From contig NZ_BAABJQ010000048.1 in assembly GCF_039543385.1 (NCBI RefSeq), positions 1 through 52,150 on the forward strand: a DNA stretch of 52,150 bases, read 5' to 3'. Shown here in pieces: positions 1 through 7,596 of this stretch. A model generated the notes under the pieces. That model was not told the origin of the DNA. It did not search any database and saw only the letters and a list, made by a program, of their open reading frames with translations. Origin of the DNA: Rugosimonospora acidiphila (lineage in GTDB: Bacteria; Actinomycetota; Actinomycetes; Mycobacteriales; Micromonosporaceae). Position numbers and translations under genes: made by a program. Numbering within the stretch: the stretch's first letter is position 1; each line of letters begins with the position of its first letter.

Positions 1-2004
1 ATCGCGGCCGGCCCGACCAGGGACGTCACCGCCAACCTGTTCATGTGGAACTGGAGCTCGGTCGCCACCGAGTGCACCAGCGTCCTGGGCCCGGACGGCT
101 ACGCGGCGGTGCAGGTGGCGCCGCCCGAGGACACCCTCGACACCTCCGGCCACCCCTGGTGGGAGATCTACCAGCCGGTCGACTACCAGCTCAGCGGCCG
201 GATGGGCAGCGAGGCCCAGTTCCAGTCGATGGTCACCACCTGCCACAACGCCGGCGTCAAGGTGTACGTCGACGCCGTCATCAACCACGCCGCCGCCCAG
301 ACCGGCCGCGGTACCAGCTACGGCGGTGTGCCCTACACCCCGTCGGTGTCGTACCCGGACTACACCGCCGCCGACTTCCACAACTACCCGAACGACTGCC
401 CGGTCTCGTCCAACCAGATCTCCGACTGGAACAACTACCAGCAGGTCACCGAGTGCCAACTGTCCAACCTGCCCGACCTGCGCACCGAGACCACCAAGGT
501 GCGCGGCACTCTGGCCGGCTACCTCAACAAGCTCATCGGGTACGGCGTGGACGGGTTCCGCGTCGACGCGGCCAAGCACCTCGGGCACGCCGACCTGGCC
601 GCCATCGAGGCGCTGCTGGCCCCGGACAGGCTCACCGGCGCCCCGGTGTACATCACCCAGGAGGTCGCGCTCGGCGCCAGCAACGCCCAACTACAGCCGG
701 CCTCCTTCGAGAACACCGGCAGCCTGCTCGGCTTCGACTACGCGGACGCCCTCAAGGCGCAGTTCACCGGCAGCATCGCCAATTTCGGCAACTTCGGCTC
801 CTGGAGCCTGCTGCCCAGCGGGTACTCGTCGAGCTTCGTCAACAACCACGACACCGAACGCGACGGCTCCACCCTGAGCTACAAGGACGGCACCACCTAC
901 AACCTGGCCACCGAGTTCCTGCTCGCCTGGGGGTACGGCACCCCGCAGGTGTACTCCGGCTTCACCTTCAACGGTACGGACGACTCACCGCCATCCGGCG
1001 CCAACGGTTACGTCTCCAACACCACGTGCGGCAGCGGCTGGTACTGCACCGACCGGCTCACCGGCGTGGCCAATCTGGTCGCCTGGCACAACCTCGCGTT
1101 GGCCAACAACGACCCGGTCGCCAACTGGTACTCCGACGGCTCCAACCTCATCGCGTTCTCCCGCGGCTCCGACGCGTGGATCGCCATCAACAACGAGTCC
1201 TCGGCCGCGACCCGCACCTTCACCACCGGCCTGCCCGACGGCACCTACTGCGACCTCATCCACGGCAACGTCTCGGGCCCCTCGTGCTCCGGCCCGACCG
1301 TCGCGGTGTCCGGCGGGGTGGCCAGCGTCGGGGTCGCCGCCAAGGACGCGGTCGCCATCGACGTCAACACCCGCATCGGCGGCGCCCCGACCTCGCCACC
1401 GCCCACCGGCGGCTCCGGCGTCGGCGAGCGGTTCACCGTCACCGGCGCCCCGACCGCGGCCCCCATCTACCTGGTCGGCTCGATCGGCGCGCTGGGCAAT
1501 TGGGCGCCGGCCTCCGCGATCCCGATGACGCGCTCGGGCTCCACCTGGAGCGTCACGGTCGACGGCCTGCCGGCCGGCACACGGGTGGAGTACAAGTACA
1601 TCGAGCGGGACGCGGCCGGCACGGTCACCTGGGAGCCGGGCGGAAACCACGCGCTGACCACCGCCGCCTCCGGCTCGGCCTCGGTCACCGACACCTGGAA
1701 CGGATCGACGGGCACGGACGCCATCACCTTCAACGAGTACAAGACGACCGTCCTCGGCCAGAACGTGTACCTGGTCGGGTCGATCCCCGCGCTGGGCAGC
1801 TGGAACACCGCCAGCGCGCTGCCGCTGTCCTCGGCCGGCTACCCGACCTGGAGCGTGATGGTGGCGCTGCCACCGAGCACCGCCATCGAGTACAAGTACA
1901 TCGTCAGGGACGGCGGCGGCAACGTCACCTGGGAGAGCGGCGCCAACCGCACCTACACCACGCCGCCGAGCGGCGCGGCCACCATCAACGACACCTGGAA
2001 GTAG
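1..2004 (+). CDS. Secreted alpha-amylase (GH13) with two C-terminal CBM20 starch-binding domains, 5' end outside the window
   Basis: The reading frame is open from base 1, so the signal peptide and first strand of the barrel lie upstream. It would hydrolyse alpha-1,4-glucans outside the cell. The four GH13 signature regions are visible: DAVINH near 274, GVDGFRVDAAKH with the nucleophile Asp at 565-567, ITQEVALG with the acid/base Glu at 661-663, and NNHDTERDG with the transition-state Asp at 850-852. A domain-C-like region follows, then a Pro/Thr linker near 1381-1420. Two successive CBM20 modules (about 1423-1715 and 1726-2001) each carry the YLVGSI-x-ALG-x-W and EYKYI patterns. Two CBM20 copies are more than most bacterial amylases carry. 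A hairpin terminator follows immediately. Confidence 0.93.
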   Translation: MAAGPTRDVTANLFMWNWSSVATECTSVLGPDGYAAVQVAPPEDTLDTSGHPWWEIYQPVDYQLSGRMGSEAQFQSMVTTCHNAGVKVYVDAVINHAAAQTGRGTSYGGVPYTPSVSYPDYTAADFHNYPNDCPVSSNQISDWNNYQQVTECQLSNLPDLRTETTKVRGTLAGYLNKLIGYGVDGFRVDAAKHLGHADLAAIEALLAPDRLTGAPVYITQEVALGASNAQLQPASFENTGSLLGFDYADALKAQFTGSIANFGNFGSWSLLPSGYSSSFVNNHDTERDGSTLSYKDGTTYNLATEFLLAWGYGTPQVYSGFTFNGTDDSPPSGANGYVSNTTCGSGWYCTDRLTGVANLVAWHNLALANNDPVANWYSDGSNLIAFSRGSDAWIAINNESSAATRTFTTGLPDGTYCDLIHGNVSGPSCSGPTVAVSGGVASVGVAAKDAVAIDVNTRIGGAPTSPPPTGGSGVGERFTVTGAPTAAPIYLVGSIGALGNWAPASAIPMTRSGSTWSVTVDGLPAGTRVEYKYIERDAAGTVTWEPGGNHALTTAASGSASVTDTWNGSTGTDAITFNEYKTTVLGQNVYLVGSIPALGSWNTASALPLSSAGYPTWSVMVALPPSTAIEYKYIVRDGGGNVTWESGANRTYTTPPSGAATINDTWK

Positions 2005-2014
2005 CCCGCGCACC

Positions 2015-2041
2015 GGCCGCCCGGCCACCGGTCGGGCGGCC
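2015..2041 (+). terminator. Hairpin terminator of the amylase gene
   Basis: A perfect 9-bp stem (2015-2023 with 2033-2041, GGCCGCCCG/CGGGCGGCC) closes a 9-nt loop, 10 nt after the amylase stop. There is no T tract, as is common in high-GC actinomycetes. Confidence 0.6.
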
Positions 2042-2109
2042 ACGCGTCGGGCGAGCAGCACCCGACGCCCGGCCGCGTCGCTCGACCGCGCCGTGTCCAG
2101 CACGAGCGT

Positions 2110-2305
2110 GGTGGAGCGGGGGCAGCGGCGCGGTCAGCGCGACCGTCGCGGTGTGGTTGCCGGCCGTCAGCCGGTGCGGCCGGATCCGCTCGACGAAATC
2201 GGTACATTGATTGACGGCCGTGACTCGAACGTCGCTCCGGGCCAGCCTCTCGGCCGCGCTGACGCCCGCGTACCCCGCCCCGACGATGACAACCTTTGTG
2301 CTCAT
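2110..2305 (-). pseudogene. N-terminal remnant of an NAD(P)/FAD-dependent oxidoreductase (NADH dehydrogenase-like)
   Basis: An ATG at 2305 follows a good GGGAG ribosome binding site. The first 60 or so residues carry the dinucleotide-binding signature VVIVGAGYAGVSAAERLA and the family pattern DFVERIRPHRLTAGN. After about residue 62 the resemblance stops and the frame runs through arginine-rich nonsense to a stop at 1985, inside the 3' end of the amylase. About 320 residues of a normal type-II NADH dehydrogenase-like protein are therefore missing. I read it as a gene truncated by a deletion. The 3' boundary is approximate. Confidence 0.65.
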
Positions 2306-2409
2306 TACCGCTCCCCGAGCTGACCCTTCTCCAGCCAGCACGGGTGGCCCCCAGGAATGTGGCGGCCACCAGTGCGGACGAGTACCGCGCTTTTCGGTCG
2401 GGATACCGT

Positions 2410-3225
2410 TTATACGAAATCGCGGATTGGTACGGCCTCGTGGTTGATGAGTTTAAAAATGCGCCGGTATTCGTCGACCTCGCCGGGTTCTTCTAGATAA
2501 AGCGCGCCGACGTGGGATTCCAGGTAGACGATGTCGGGATCGTCGACCTCCTCGAAGTCGAGGATGCGGAACGCGCCGGCCATGGCCGCGTGCGCGCCGA
2601 CCGTCCAGGGCAGCACCTTGATCTCGAGGTTGGCGCGTTCGTCGAGCTGGCGCAGGTGCTCGATCTGCGCCCGGAGCACGGCCTCGCCACCGACCGGCCG
2701 GGTCAGCGCTCCCTGGCCGAGGATGGTGGTCAGCTCCGGGCCGCGGCCGAACAGCGTCTTCTGGCGCTGCAGGCGCAGCGTCACCTGGCGCTGGGCGTGC
2801 TCCTCGTCGCCGGGCTGCTCGGCGGTGAAGATGGCCCGCGCGTACTCCTCGGTCTGCAGCTCACCGGGGATGATTTCCCCGTCGTAGCTGTGGATGTGGC
2901 GGGCGCTGACCTCCAGGCCGACGAACAGTTTGAACCAGTCGGGGATGACCGGGTTCGTGTCCCACCACTCTTCTTGAGAGGTGCCGAGAGCGAGCTGGGC
3001 CAGCGCATCGGTCACGCTCTGGTCGGCGCCGTACAGCCAGCACAGGGCGCGCACGTTCGCGCCGCTCACCGGCACCTTGCCGGTCTCGATGCGATGCAGG
3101 GTTGGTTCGGACATGCCCAGCTTCGCCTCGGCGACCTCACGCCGGCTCTTGCCACTCGCCATGCGCAGGCGGGTCAGCCGTCGGCCCAGGGCCCGGCGGA
3201 CGACACGCTGCCCGGTGACGGGCAC
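2410..3225 (-). CDS. XRE-family transcriptional regulator with DUF5753 domain
   Basis: The protein has 271 residues. An N-terminal Cro/C1-type helix-turn-helix (about residues 15-65, with GKSRREVAEAKLGMSEPTLHRIETG) is followed by the DUF5753 domain, which includes the family hallmarks HSYDGEIIPGELQTEEYARAI and AGAFRILDF. Such proteins are abundant in Streptomyces and Micromonospora relatives and often pair with a small DUF397 protein, which I do not find here. I chose the GTG at 3225 because GGGGGTGGGAAA lies directly upstream and the family homology starts there; the open frame extends to 3411. The C-terminal end DFEEVDDPDIVYLES is typical, so the gene looks intact. Its target is unknown. 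Confidence 0.85.
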   Translation of the reverse strand: MPVTGQRVVRRALGRRLTRLRMASGKSRREVAEAKLGMSEPTLHRIETGKVPVSGANVRALCWLYGADQSVTDALAQLALGTSQEEWWDTNPVIPDWFKLFVGLEVSARHIHSYDGEIIPGELQTEEYARAIFTAEQPGDEEHAQRQVTLRLQRQKTLFGRGPELTTILGQGALTRPVGGEAVLRAQIEHLRQLDERANLEIKVLPWTVGAHAAMAGAFRILDFEEVDDPDIVYLESHVGALYLEEPGEVDEYRRIFKLINHEAVPIRDFV

Positions 3226-3613
3226 TTTCCCACCCCCCTCATACGCTTGTCTTGACGACGGCGAATTTGAGAAACGGTACCTCAACGTTTCTGGCAACCG
3301 ACAGTAGCCATTCGAGCAAACTCCGTTCGCACCCGTTCGCGCAGACCATCCGCCGGTACTCGTTAAGTCGCTCGTGACCTGCGCCAATAACCTCGCGGAA
3401 GGGTACCGCACAGGGGTTGGAAAAGGGGTGCGTCCGGTACGGGACCGAGTGCCGGCGTGCCGCTCTTACGGTGATAAGCGTCGATTGAGTGGCTTGTCGG
3501 TAATCAGCCGTTCGGGGCTATCCCGGGCGTGCTGCCGGGCCAGCGCGACCCGCCCCGGACCACCGCGCCGTCCATCACGGCTCGCCGGCCGCCACGGCTT
3601 GCCGGCCCCCGCG
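3226..3613. other. 388-bp intergenic region between two minus-strand genes
   Basis: No convincing gene is seen. The part nearest the XRE gene (3240-3300) is relatively AT-rich and probably holds its promoter. The other end has three related 16-bp copies of a CACGGCTTGCCGGCC-like unit (3575-3590, 3592-3607, 3614-3629), the last inside the 3' end of the acetate kinase gene. Confidence 0.5.
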
Positions 3614-4729
3614 TCATGGCTTGCCGGCCTCCAGCGCGGCGACCGTCTCGGCCGCCAGCTGTAGCTCCTCGCGGGGCTCGACGACCAGCACCGCCACCGC
3701 CGCACCGGCGGGGCTCACTGGCCCGTCGTCGTCCCGGTTGCCGCGCTGCGGGGACGGCACCCCCAGCAGCGTCAGCCCGGCGCAGACGGCCTGACGCACC
3801 TCGGCCTGGTCCCAGCCGATCTCACCGGTGAACACCAGTGCGTCGAGCCGGTCGAGGCTGGCGGCGACGGCGGCGATCTCGCGGGCCACCCGGAAGGCGA
3901 ACACCCGCAGGGCCAGGGCCGCGGCCGGATCGGTGCCGGCAGCGTCGACCAGATCCCGGGTGTCGTTGGACCGGCCCCCGGACAGGCCGAGCAGCCCCGA
4001 CCGGTGGTTGAGCCCGTCCGCGAGCTCCGCCACGCTCAGCCGCGCGCCGCCGTCCGGCTCCGTACCCAGCAGCCACAGCAGCAGGCCCGGGTCCACCGCC
4101 CCGCTGCGGGTACCCATCGGGACGCCGTCCAGCGGCGTGAAGCCCATCGACGTGTCGAGGCTGCGGCCGGCCCGCACGGCACACACCGAGCACCCGCCGC
4201 CCAGGTGCGCCATGACCACCCGTAGCTGCTCCACCGGCCGGTCCATCAGCGCCGCCGCGCGTCGCAGCGCCCACGCGTAGGACAGCCCGTGGAAGCCGTA
4301 CCGACGCAGGCCCCACCGCTGTCGCCAGGCCGCCGGCAGCGGGAAGGTCGCGGCGACCTCCGGGAGGTCGGCGTGGAACGCGGTGTCCGGGCAGACCACG
4401 TGCGGTACCCGGGGCAGCCGGGCGCGCAGGGTGTCCAGCAGGTCCAGGGCGGGCGGCACGTGCAGGGGAGCCAGCGCGCCGGCCGAGTCCAACCGGCCGC
4501 GCAGCCGGTCGTCGACCACGCTCGAGCGGCGCACCGCCTCTCCACCGTGTACCAGGCGGTGGCCCACCGCGTCGGGTGACCGCTGGTCGGCCAGGAACCG
4601 CGCGACCGCGTCGCGTGCCGCACCCGATCCCGGCGGTTCGACCGAGTCGAGCCGCTGCGCCTGGTTGCCGTCCTCGACGTACACCAGGTGCAGGCTGTGC
4701 GAGCCCGCGTTGACGGTGAGCACCCTCAT
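3614..4729 (-). CDS. ackA: Acetate kinase family protein
   Basis: The product has 371 residues and belongs to the acetokinase (ASKHA) fold, which interconverts acetyl phosphate plus ADP with acetate plus ATP. The N-terminal phosphate-binding signature appears as LTVNAGSHSLHLV. The GHRLVHGG motif, GYGFHGLSY-like YGFHGLSY, MAHLGGGCSVCAV, DTSMGFTPLDG and GTRSGAVDPG all follow in family order, so the active site looks complete. It is about 30 residues shorter than a typical AckA. Its usual partner phosphotransacetylase is not in the window. The upstream start region carries no strong ribosome binding site. Another acyl-phosphate substrate (propionate, butyrate) cannot be excluded. Confidence 0.85.
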   Translation of the reverse strand: MRVLTVNAGSHSLHLVYVEDGNQAQRLDSVEPPGSGAARDAVARFLADQRSPDAVGHRLVHGGEAVRRSSVVDDRLRGRLDSAGALAPLHVPPALDLLDTLRARLPRVPHVVCPDTAFHADLPEVAATFPLPAAWRQRWGLRRYGFHGLSYAWALRRAAALMDRPVEQLRVVMAHLGGGCSVCAVRAGRSLDTSMGFTPLDGVPMGTRSGAVDPGLLLWLLGTEPDGGARLSVAELADGLNHRSGLLGLSGGRSNDTRDLVDAAGTDPAAALALRVFAFRVAREIAAVAASLDRLDALVFTGEIGWDQAEVRQAVCAGLTLLGVPSPQRGNRDDDGPVSPAGAAVAVLVVEPREELQLAAETVAALEAGKP

Positions 4730-4831
4730 CGGACCGGCCGGTTTCGTCCCACCGGGATTCAACGATCCACACTGCCGTCCGGCCCGCCCCGGCCGACCCT
4801 TTCCGGCCCGCCGCTGCGAGCGATCCGGGTC

Positions 4832-4837
4832 TATATT
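4832..4837 (+). promoter_or_regulatory. -10 box of a probable leaderless promoter
   Basis: TATATT ends 6 nt before the ATG at 4844. A transcript starting at the normal distance would begin on the start codon. No Shine-Dalgarno sequence is present. Confidence 0.55.
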
Positions 4838-4843
4838 GACCGG

Positions 4844-5533
4844 ATGGCGACGGGGTGGGGCGCGGACCCGCCGGACGAGCACCGGTCTGACGAACACCGG
4901 CCCGACGAGCACCGGTCTGACGAACACCGGCCCGAAGACGACGGCTTCATCGACCTGTCGGTCGAGCGCGGCGACGACCGGCCCGCCGCCCGGCGCCGAT
5001 CCGTCCTGCCGGGCGTGCGGCGATCGCGACTGGCGGGCCTGGTCGCGATCGCCCTGGTCGTCGGTGGTTTGGCCGGATACCTGGTCGGTCTCCGGCAGGC
5101 CACCCTCCCCACCGCCGCGCCGTCGCCCTCCGCGTCGCCGCCGCAGCTGGCCGCCACCGGTGATCGGTGCGCCACGCAGATCGGCAACCAGCTGCAGCTG
5201 GGCATCGAGGTGGTCAACGAGTCGCGGGACAACCTCATGCTGCGGCAGGTCGCGCCGTACCTGCCGTTGGGCATGCTGCGGGAGGTCGACAGCGGATGGG
5301 GCGGCTGCGGCGATCTGTCGCCCCGGCCGAGCTCGATGCCGTATCTGCTCCAGCTCGGCGCCGCCACCTGGTTGACGGTCACGTTCGACGTGCTCGAATC
5401 GTGTCCGGGTGCGGCGCCGGTGGGCTTCCAGGTGTTCTACGAGCAGTCGGGTCGGGAGGGCGAACTGCAGTGGCTGGCCTTCCCGGACCTGGGCGACGTG
5501 AGCTACGGCCGCTGCTCGACAGGCCCCGGCTGA
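4844..5533 (+). CDS. Membrane-anchored protein with extracytoplasmic domain, function unknown
   Basis: The 229-residue product begins with a charged tail containing an exact duplication of a 10-residue unit (DEHRSDEHRP twice, residues 11-30). This is encoded by a perfect 30-bp tandem repeat at 4874-4903 and 4904-4933. One transmembrane helix follows (LVAIALVVGGLAGYLVGL, about residues 66-84), then a Pro/Ser linker and an extracytoplasmic domain with four cysteines (CATQIGNQ, GGCGD, ESCPG, GRCS), suggesting disulfides. The -10 box ends 6 nt before the ATG, so translation is probably leaderless. It diverges from ackA. I do not recognise a named family. Confidence 0.75.
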   Translation: MATGWGADPPDEHRSDEHRPDEHRSDEHRPEDDGFIDLSVERGDDRPAARRRSVLPGVRRSRLAGLVAIALVVGGLAGYLVGLRQATLPTAAPSPSASPPQLAATGDRCATQIGNQLQLGIEVVNESRDNLMLRQVAPYLPLGMLREVDSGWGGCGDLSPRPSSMPYLLQLGAATWLTVTFDVLESCPGAAPVGFQVFYEQSGREGELQWLAFPDLGDVSYGRCSTGPG

Positions 5534-5537
5534 GCAC

Positions 5538-5571
5538 CGCACGCCGCCTCGACCCGCACGCCGCCTCGACC
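5538..5571. repeat. 17-bp perfect tandem duplication
   Basis: The 17-mer CGCACGCCGCCTCGACC occurs at 5538-5554 and again at 5555-5571, in the gap between two convergent genes. It probably has no coding role. Confidence 0.8.
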
Positions 5572-5618
5572 CGCTGGGCGGCCCCGCCTCGCGGCCCCTG
5601 ATGCTCGCCGGGTGACGG

Positions 5619-6587
5619 TCAGCCGGCGGGTTCGTCCGCGTGCTGCCGCGCCCGGTGGTCGGCCAGCACGTCGTCGCCGAAGTCGCTGTCCGGCCGGCGC
5701 AGCACGGTGTGTGCGTGGTTGCCCTCGTCGCTGGTGTTGTCGTACTCCAGCAGCAGGTCGGGGCCCTGTACCCGGTAGTAGTGCCGCTGGCCCGGGCGCA
5801 GCGGACCCTCCCAGGCGAAGTGCAGCTGGTCCCGGTCGAGCCGGGCCGCCTCGCGGGCGGCCAGCCGGTCCGGCAGCCGGCTCAGGTACAGGGCGACCAG
5901 CTGGTCGAGCACGGCGCGGGCGGTCGGGTCGAGTCGGGTCGCGGCGATGCCGGGCGGCCCGACCGGCGCGTCCACCCGGGGCCGCACCGAGCTGCGGATG
6001 TCGGCCGGCGCGTCGTCCGCCACGACCGCCTCCGCGCGGCCGGCCGGACCCATGGCGTCGAGCAGCTCCCTGGCCAGGTCCTCCTCGGGGGCCAGCGGGC
6101 GCACCAGGTCCCGCCCGGCGTAGCTGACCCGGGCCGGGTTCGCCCCGAAGAACACCGGGGCGGGGGAGACCTCGTCCCCGCGCACCGTCATGGTCACCGA
6201 CAGGTGGTGCCCCTCGAAACGCCACGCCCACGGTCCCGCGCCCGCCGGCTCACCGAACACCGTCACCCAGTAGTCCTCGCTGTGCCGCCCGCGCGCCCAG
6301 CCCTCCCGCCGGTCCAGCACCTCCTCCAGCCCGACGATCGTGATCGCCTGCGCGTACGCGTGCGGGCTCAGGCCGGTGGCCAGCAGCCGGTGCGCGGCCT
6401 TGCGGGCGGTCGGGGACAGGTCCGACAGGCACGCGCCGGGGCGCGGTCGGGGCCGGTACTCGATCCAGCGGCGTGAGTCGTCGTCCTCGAACGGCAGGTG
6501 GGCCAGGCTCGTCGCCTGGTCGTCGAGCGCCGCCAGCAGCGCCGCGGCGGCGTCGCGCATCTGCGTCGCGCAGGAATCTTCGGCCAT
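5619..6587 (-). CDS. DUF3500 family protein
   Basis: The 322-residue protein matches the DUF3500 family over its whole length. It has an RRWIEYRPRPRPG segment early, then LEEVLDRREG, YWVTVFGEP, WAWRFEGHHLSVTMTV, FFGANPARV, a central EEDLARELL stretch, and the C-terminal HYYRVQGPDLLLEYDNTSDEGNHAHTV-type region (split here by description). No signal peptide is apparent, although many DUF3500 members are exported. Conserved His, Glu and Asp residues (GHH, EYDN, NHAH) suggest metal binding, but the biochemical role of the family is not known to me. It converges with the membrane protein at 4844. Confidence 0.85.
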   Translation of the reverse strand: MAEDSCATQMRDAAAALLAALDDQATSLAHLPFEDDDSRRWIEYRPRPRPGACLSDLSPTARKAAHRLLATGLSPHAYAQAITIVGLEEVLDRREGWARGRHSEDYWVTVFGEPAGAGPWAWRFEGHHLSVTMTVRGDEVSPAPVFFGANPARVSYAGRDLVRPLAPEEDLARELLDAMGPAGRAEAVVADDAPADIRSSVRPRVDAPVGPPGIAATRLDPTARAVLDQLVALYLSRLPDRLAAREAARLDRDQLHFAWEGPLRPGQRHYYRVQGPDLLLEYDNTSDEGNHAHTVLRRPDSDFGDDVLADHRARQHADEPAG

Positions 6588-6780
6588 CGATCAGGTATAC
6601 CCCGCCGGTCGCCGTCGCGTCCGTCCCGCGACCCTCGATCTTGGTGACCGCGCCCCGGCTCGCAAGGCGGAGTGCGGGCGGGATCGCGGGTCCGTCGCAG
6701 GCGGCCACCTCTTCACGTCACAGCGCTGAATCAACTGCCGCTTATCTCCTGAAATAGGCCTCGTACACGGCTTATGTCCG

Positions 6781-6786
6781 TATTAT
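6781..6786 (+). promoter_or_regulatory. Candidate -10 element
   Basis: TATTAT lies in a clearly AT-rich 100-bp patch and sits 41 nt before the ATG at 6828. I see no good -35 box at standard spacing. Confidence 0.4.
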
Positions 6787-6827
6787 CAATGAAAATTACG
6801 TCTTTCAAGGTGCAGTAGAGGTGACAT

Positions 6828-7478
6828 ATGACAACGGTCCAACCGCGTCACGAGACGTTGGAGGCTCTTGCCGAGACCGGCTTCGCGATTCTCCGGCCGT
6901 TCGCCGGGAGGATCGACCCGAGTGAGTGGGAGGGTCTCACGTACCTGGACTGGCAGTCGGGCGGTGACACCAATTTCGCGGTGCTCGCCTCGGCTACCGG
7001 CGAGGACGATCCCCGCGGGTTCTGGGAGCACGGCAAGCCGGACAAGGCCGGCGTGTGGACCAAGAACGTGGAGGTTGCCCCGGCCCTGCGGAACTGGGTG
7101 ACGTCGGTCGGCGCGCCCTACGGCCGGGTACGGGTGATCAAGCTGCAGCCCTCGACCGACCTGGCCTCGGTCACCGGGCGGTACCTGCACCAGGACGACA
7201 ACAACCGGCTGAACCCCGAGGGCGCCGGGTGGGTGGTGCGGTCCTGGCTGAATCTCACCGACAACCCCGACAGCTACATGGTGCTGCGGGAGGAGCGCGA
7301 CGACCCGTCGACCGAGCATCACATCCCGCTGCCGGCCGGCGCGCAGTTCGTGGTGGACACCGAACGGCTGTGGCACGCCGTGTACCACGTCGGCGACGCG
7401 CCGCGGTACGCCATGATCACCAGCTTCGAGTCGGGCCCCGCGCTGAAGGCATGGATGGACGCGAACGCGGCGTCCTGA
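6828..7478 (+). CDS. 2-oxoglutarate/Fe(II)-dependent oxygenase-like protein (aspartyl/asparaginyl hydroxylase type)
   Basis: The protein has 216 residues and a clear ribosome binding site (GAGGTG). A facial-triad pattern is visible: His121-x-Asp123 in YLHQDDNN, His183 in RLWHAVYHVG, and Arg193 ten residues later in PRYAMITSF, where 2-oxoglutarate is bound in this fold. The region between has the alternating hydrophobic strands expected of a double-stranded beta-helix. On this basis it would couple decarboxylation of 2-oxoglutarate to hydroxylation of an unknown small molecule or protein. It is monocistronic, with its own AT-rich promoter region and a very strong terminator. I do not recognise the exact subfamily. 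Confidence 0.65.
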   Translation: MTTVQPRHETLEALAETGFAILRPFAGRIDPSEWEGLTYLDWQSGGDTNFAVLASATGEDDPRGFWEHGKPDKAGVWTKNVEVAPALRNWVTSVGAPYGRVRVIKLQPSTDLASVTGRYLHQDDNNRLNPEGAGWVVRSWLNLTDNPDSYMVLREERDDPSTEHHIPLPAGAQFVVDTERLWHAVYHVGDAPRYAMITSFESGPALKAWMDANAAS

Positions 7479-7490
7479 CCCTCGATCCGC

Positions 7491-7528
7491 CGGCCGGGCC
7501 GGTCGCGACACCGCGACCGGCCCGGCCG
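7491..7528 (+). terminator. Strong hairpin terminator
   Basis: A perfect 17-bp stem (7491-7507 with 7512-7528) closes a 4-nt loop ACAC, 13 nt after the oxygenase-like stop codon. Confidence 0.75.
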
Positions 7529-7540
7529 CGCGTCGGTGCC

Positions 7541-7583
7541 TTGACAGTTCTCGTCAAGTACTTGACGATGTGTGTCAAGTACT
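7541..7583 (+). promoter_or_regulatory. Two TTGAC-N7-GTCAA palindromes, putative autoregulatory operator
   Basis: TTGAC (7541-7545) pairs with GTCAA (7553-7557), and a second TTGAC (7562-7566) pairs with GTCAA (7574-7578), with exactly 7 nt between arms in both. The second extends to perfect 10-bp arms AGTACTTGAC and GTCAAGTACT (7557-7566, 7574-7583). The centres are 21 bp apart, two helical turns. The block ends 13 bp before the GTG of the HTH gene. The 14-mer GTCAAGTACTTGAC across the middle is itself a perfect palindrome. Confidence 0.65.
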
Positions 7584-7596
7584 CAGGGAGGTCAGG

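Noticed and set aside
45..2210. Very long arginine-rich open frames overlapping the amylase and most other genes
   Set aside because: They are third-position GC shadows: low-complexity Arg/Ala/Gly/Pro composition, no start signals and no recognisable domains.
3374..3664. A 96-residue open frame in the gap before the acetate kinase
   Set aside because: No ribosome binding site, no domain, and it overlaps the 3' end of the kinase gene antisense.
7570..7596. ATG 7570 as start of the HTH protein
   Set aside because: It lies inside the palindromic operator with no ribosome binding site; GTG 7597 has GGGAGG at good spacing.
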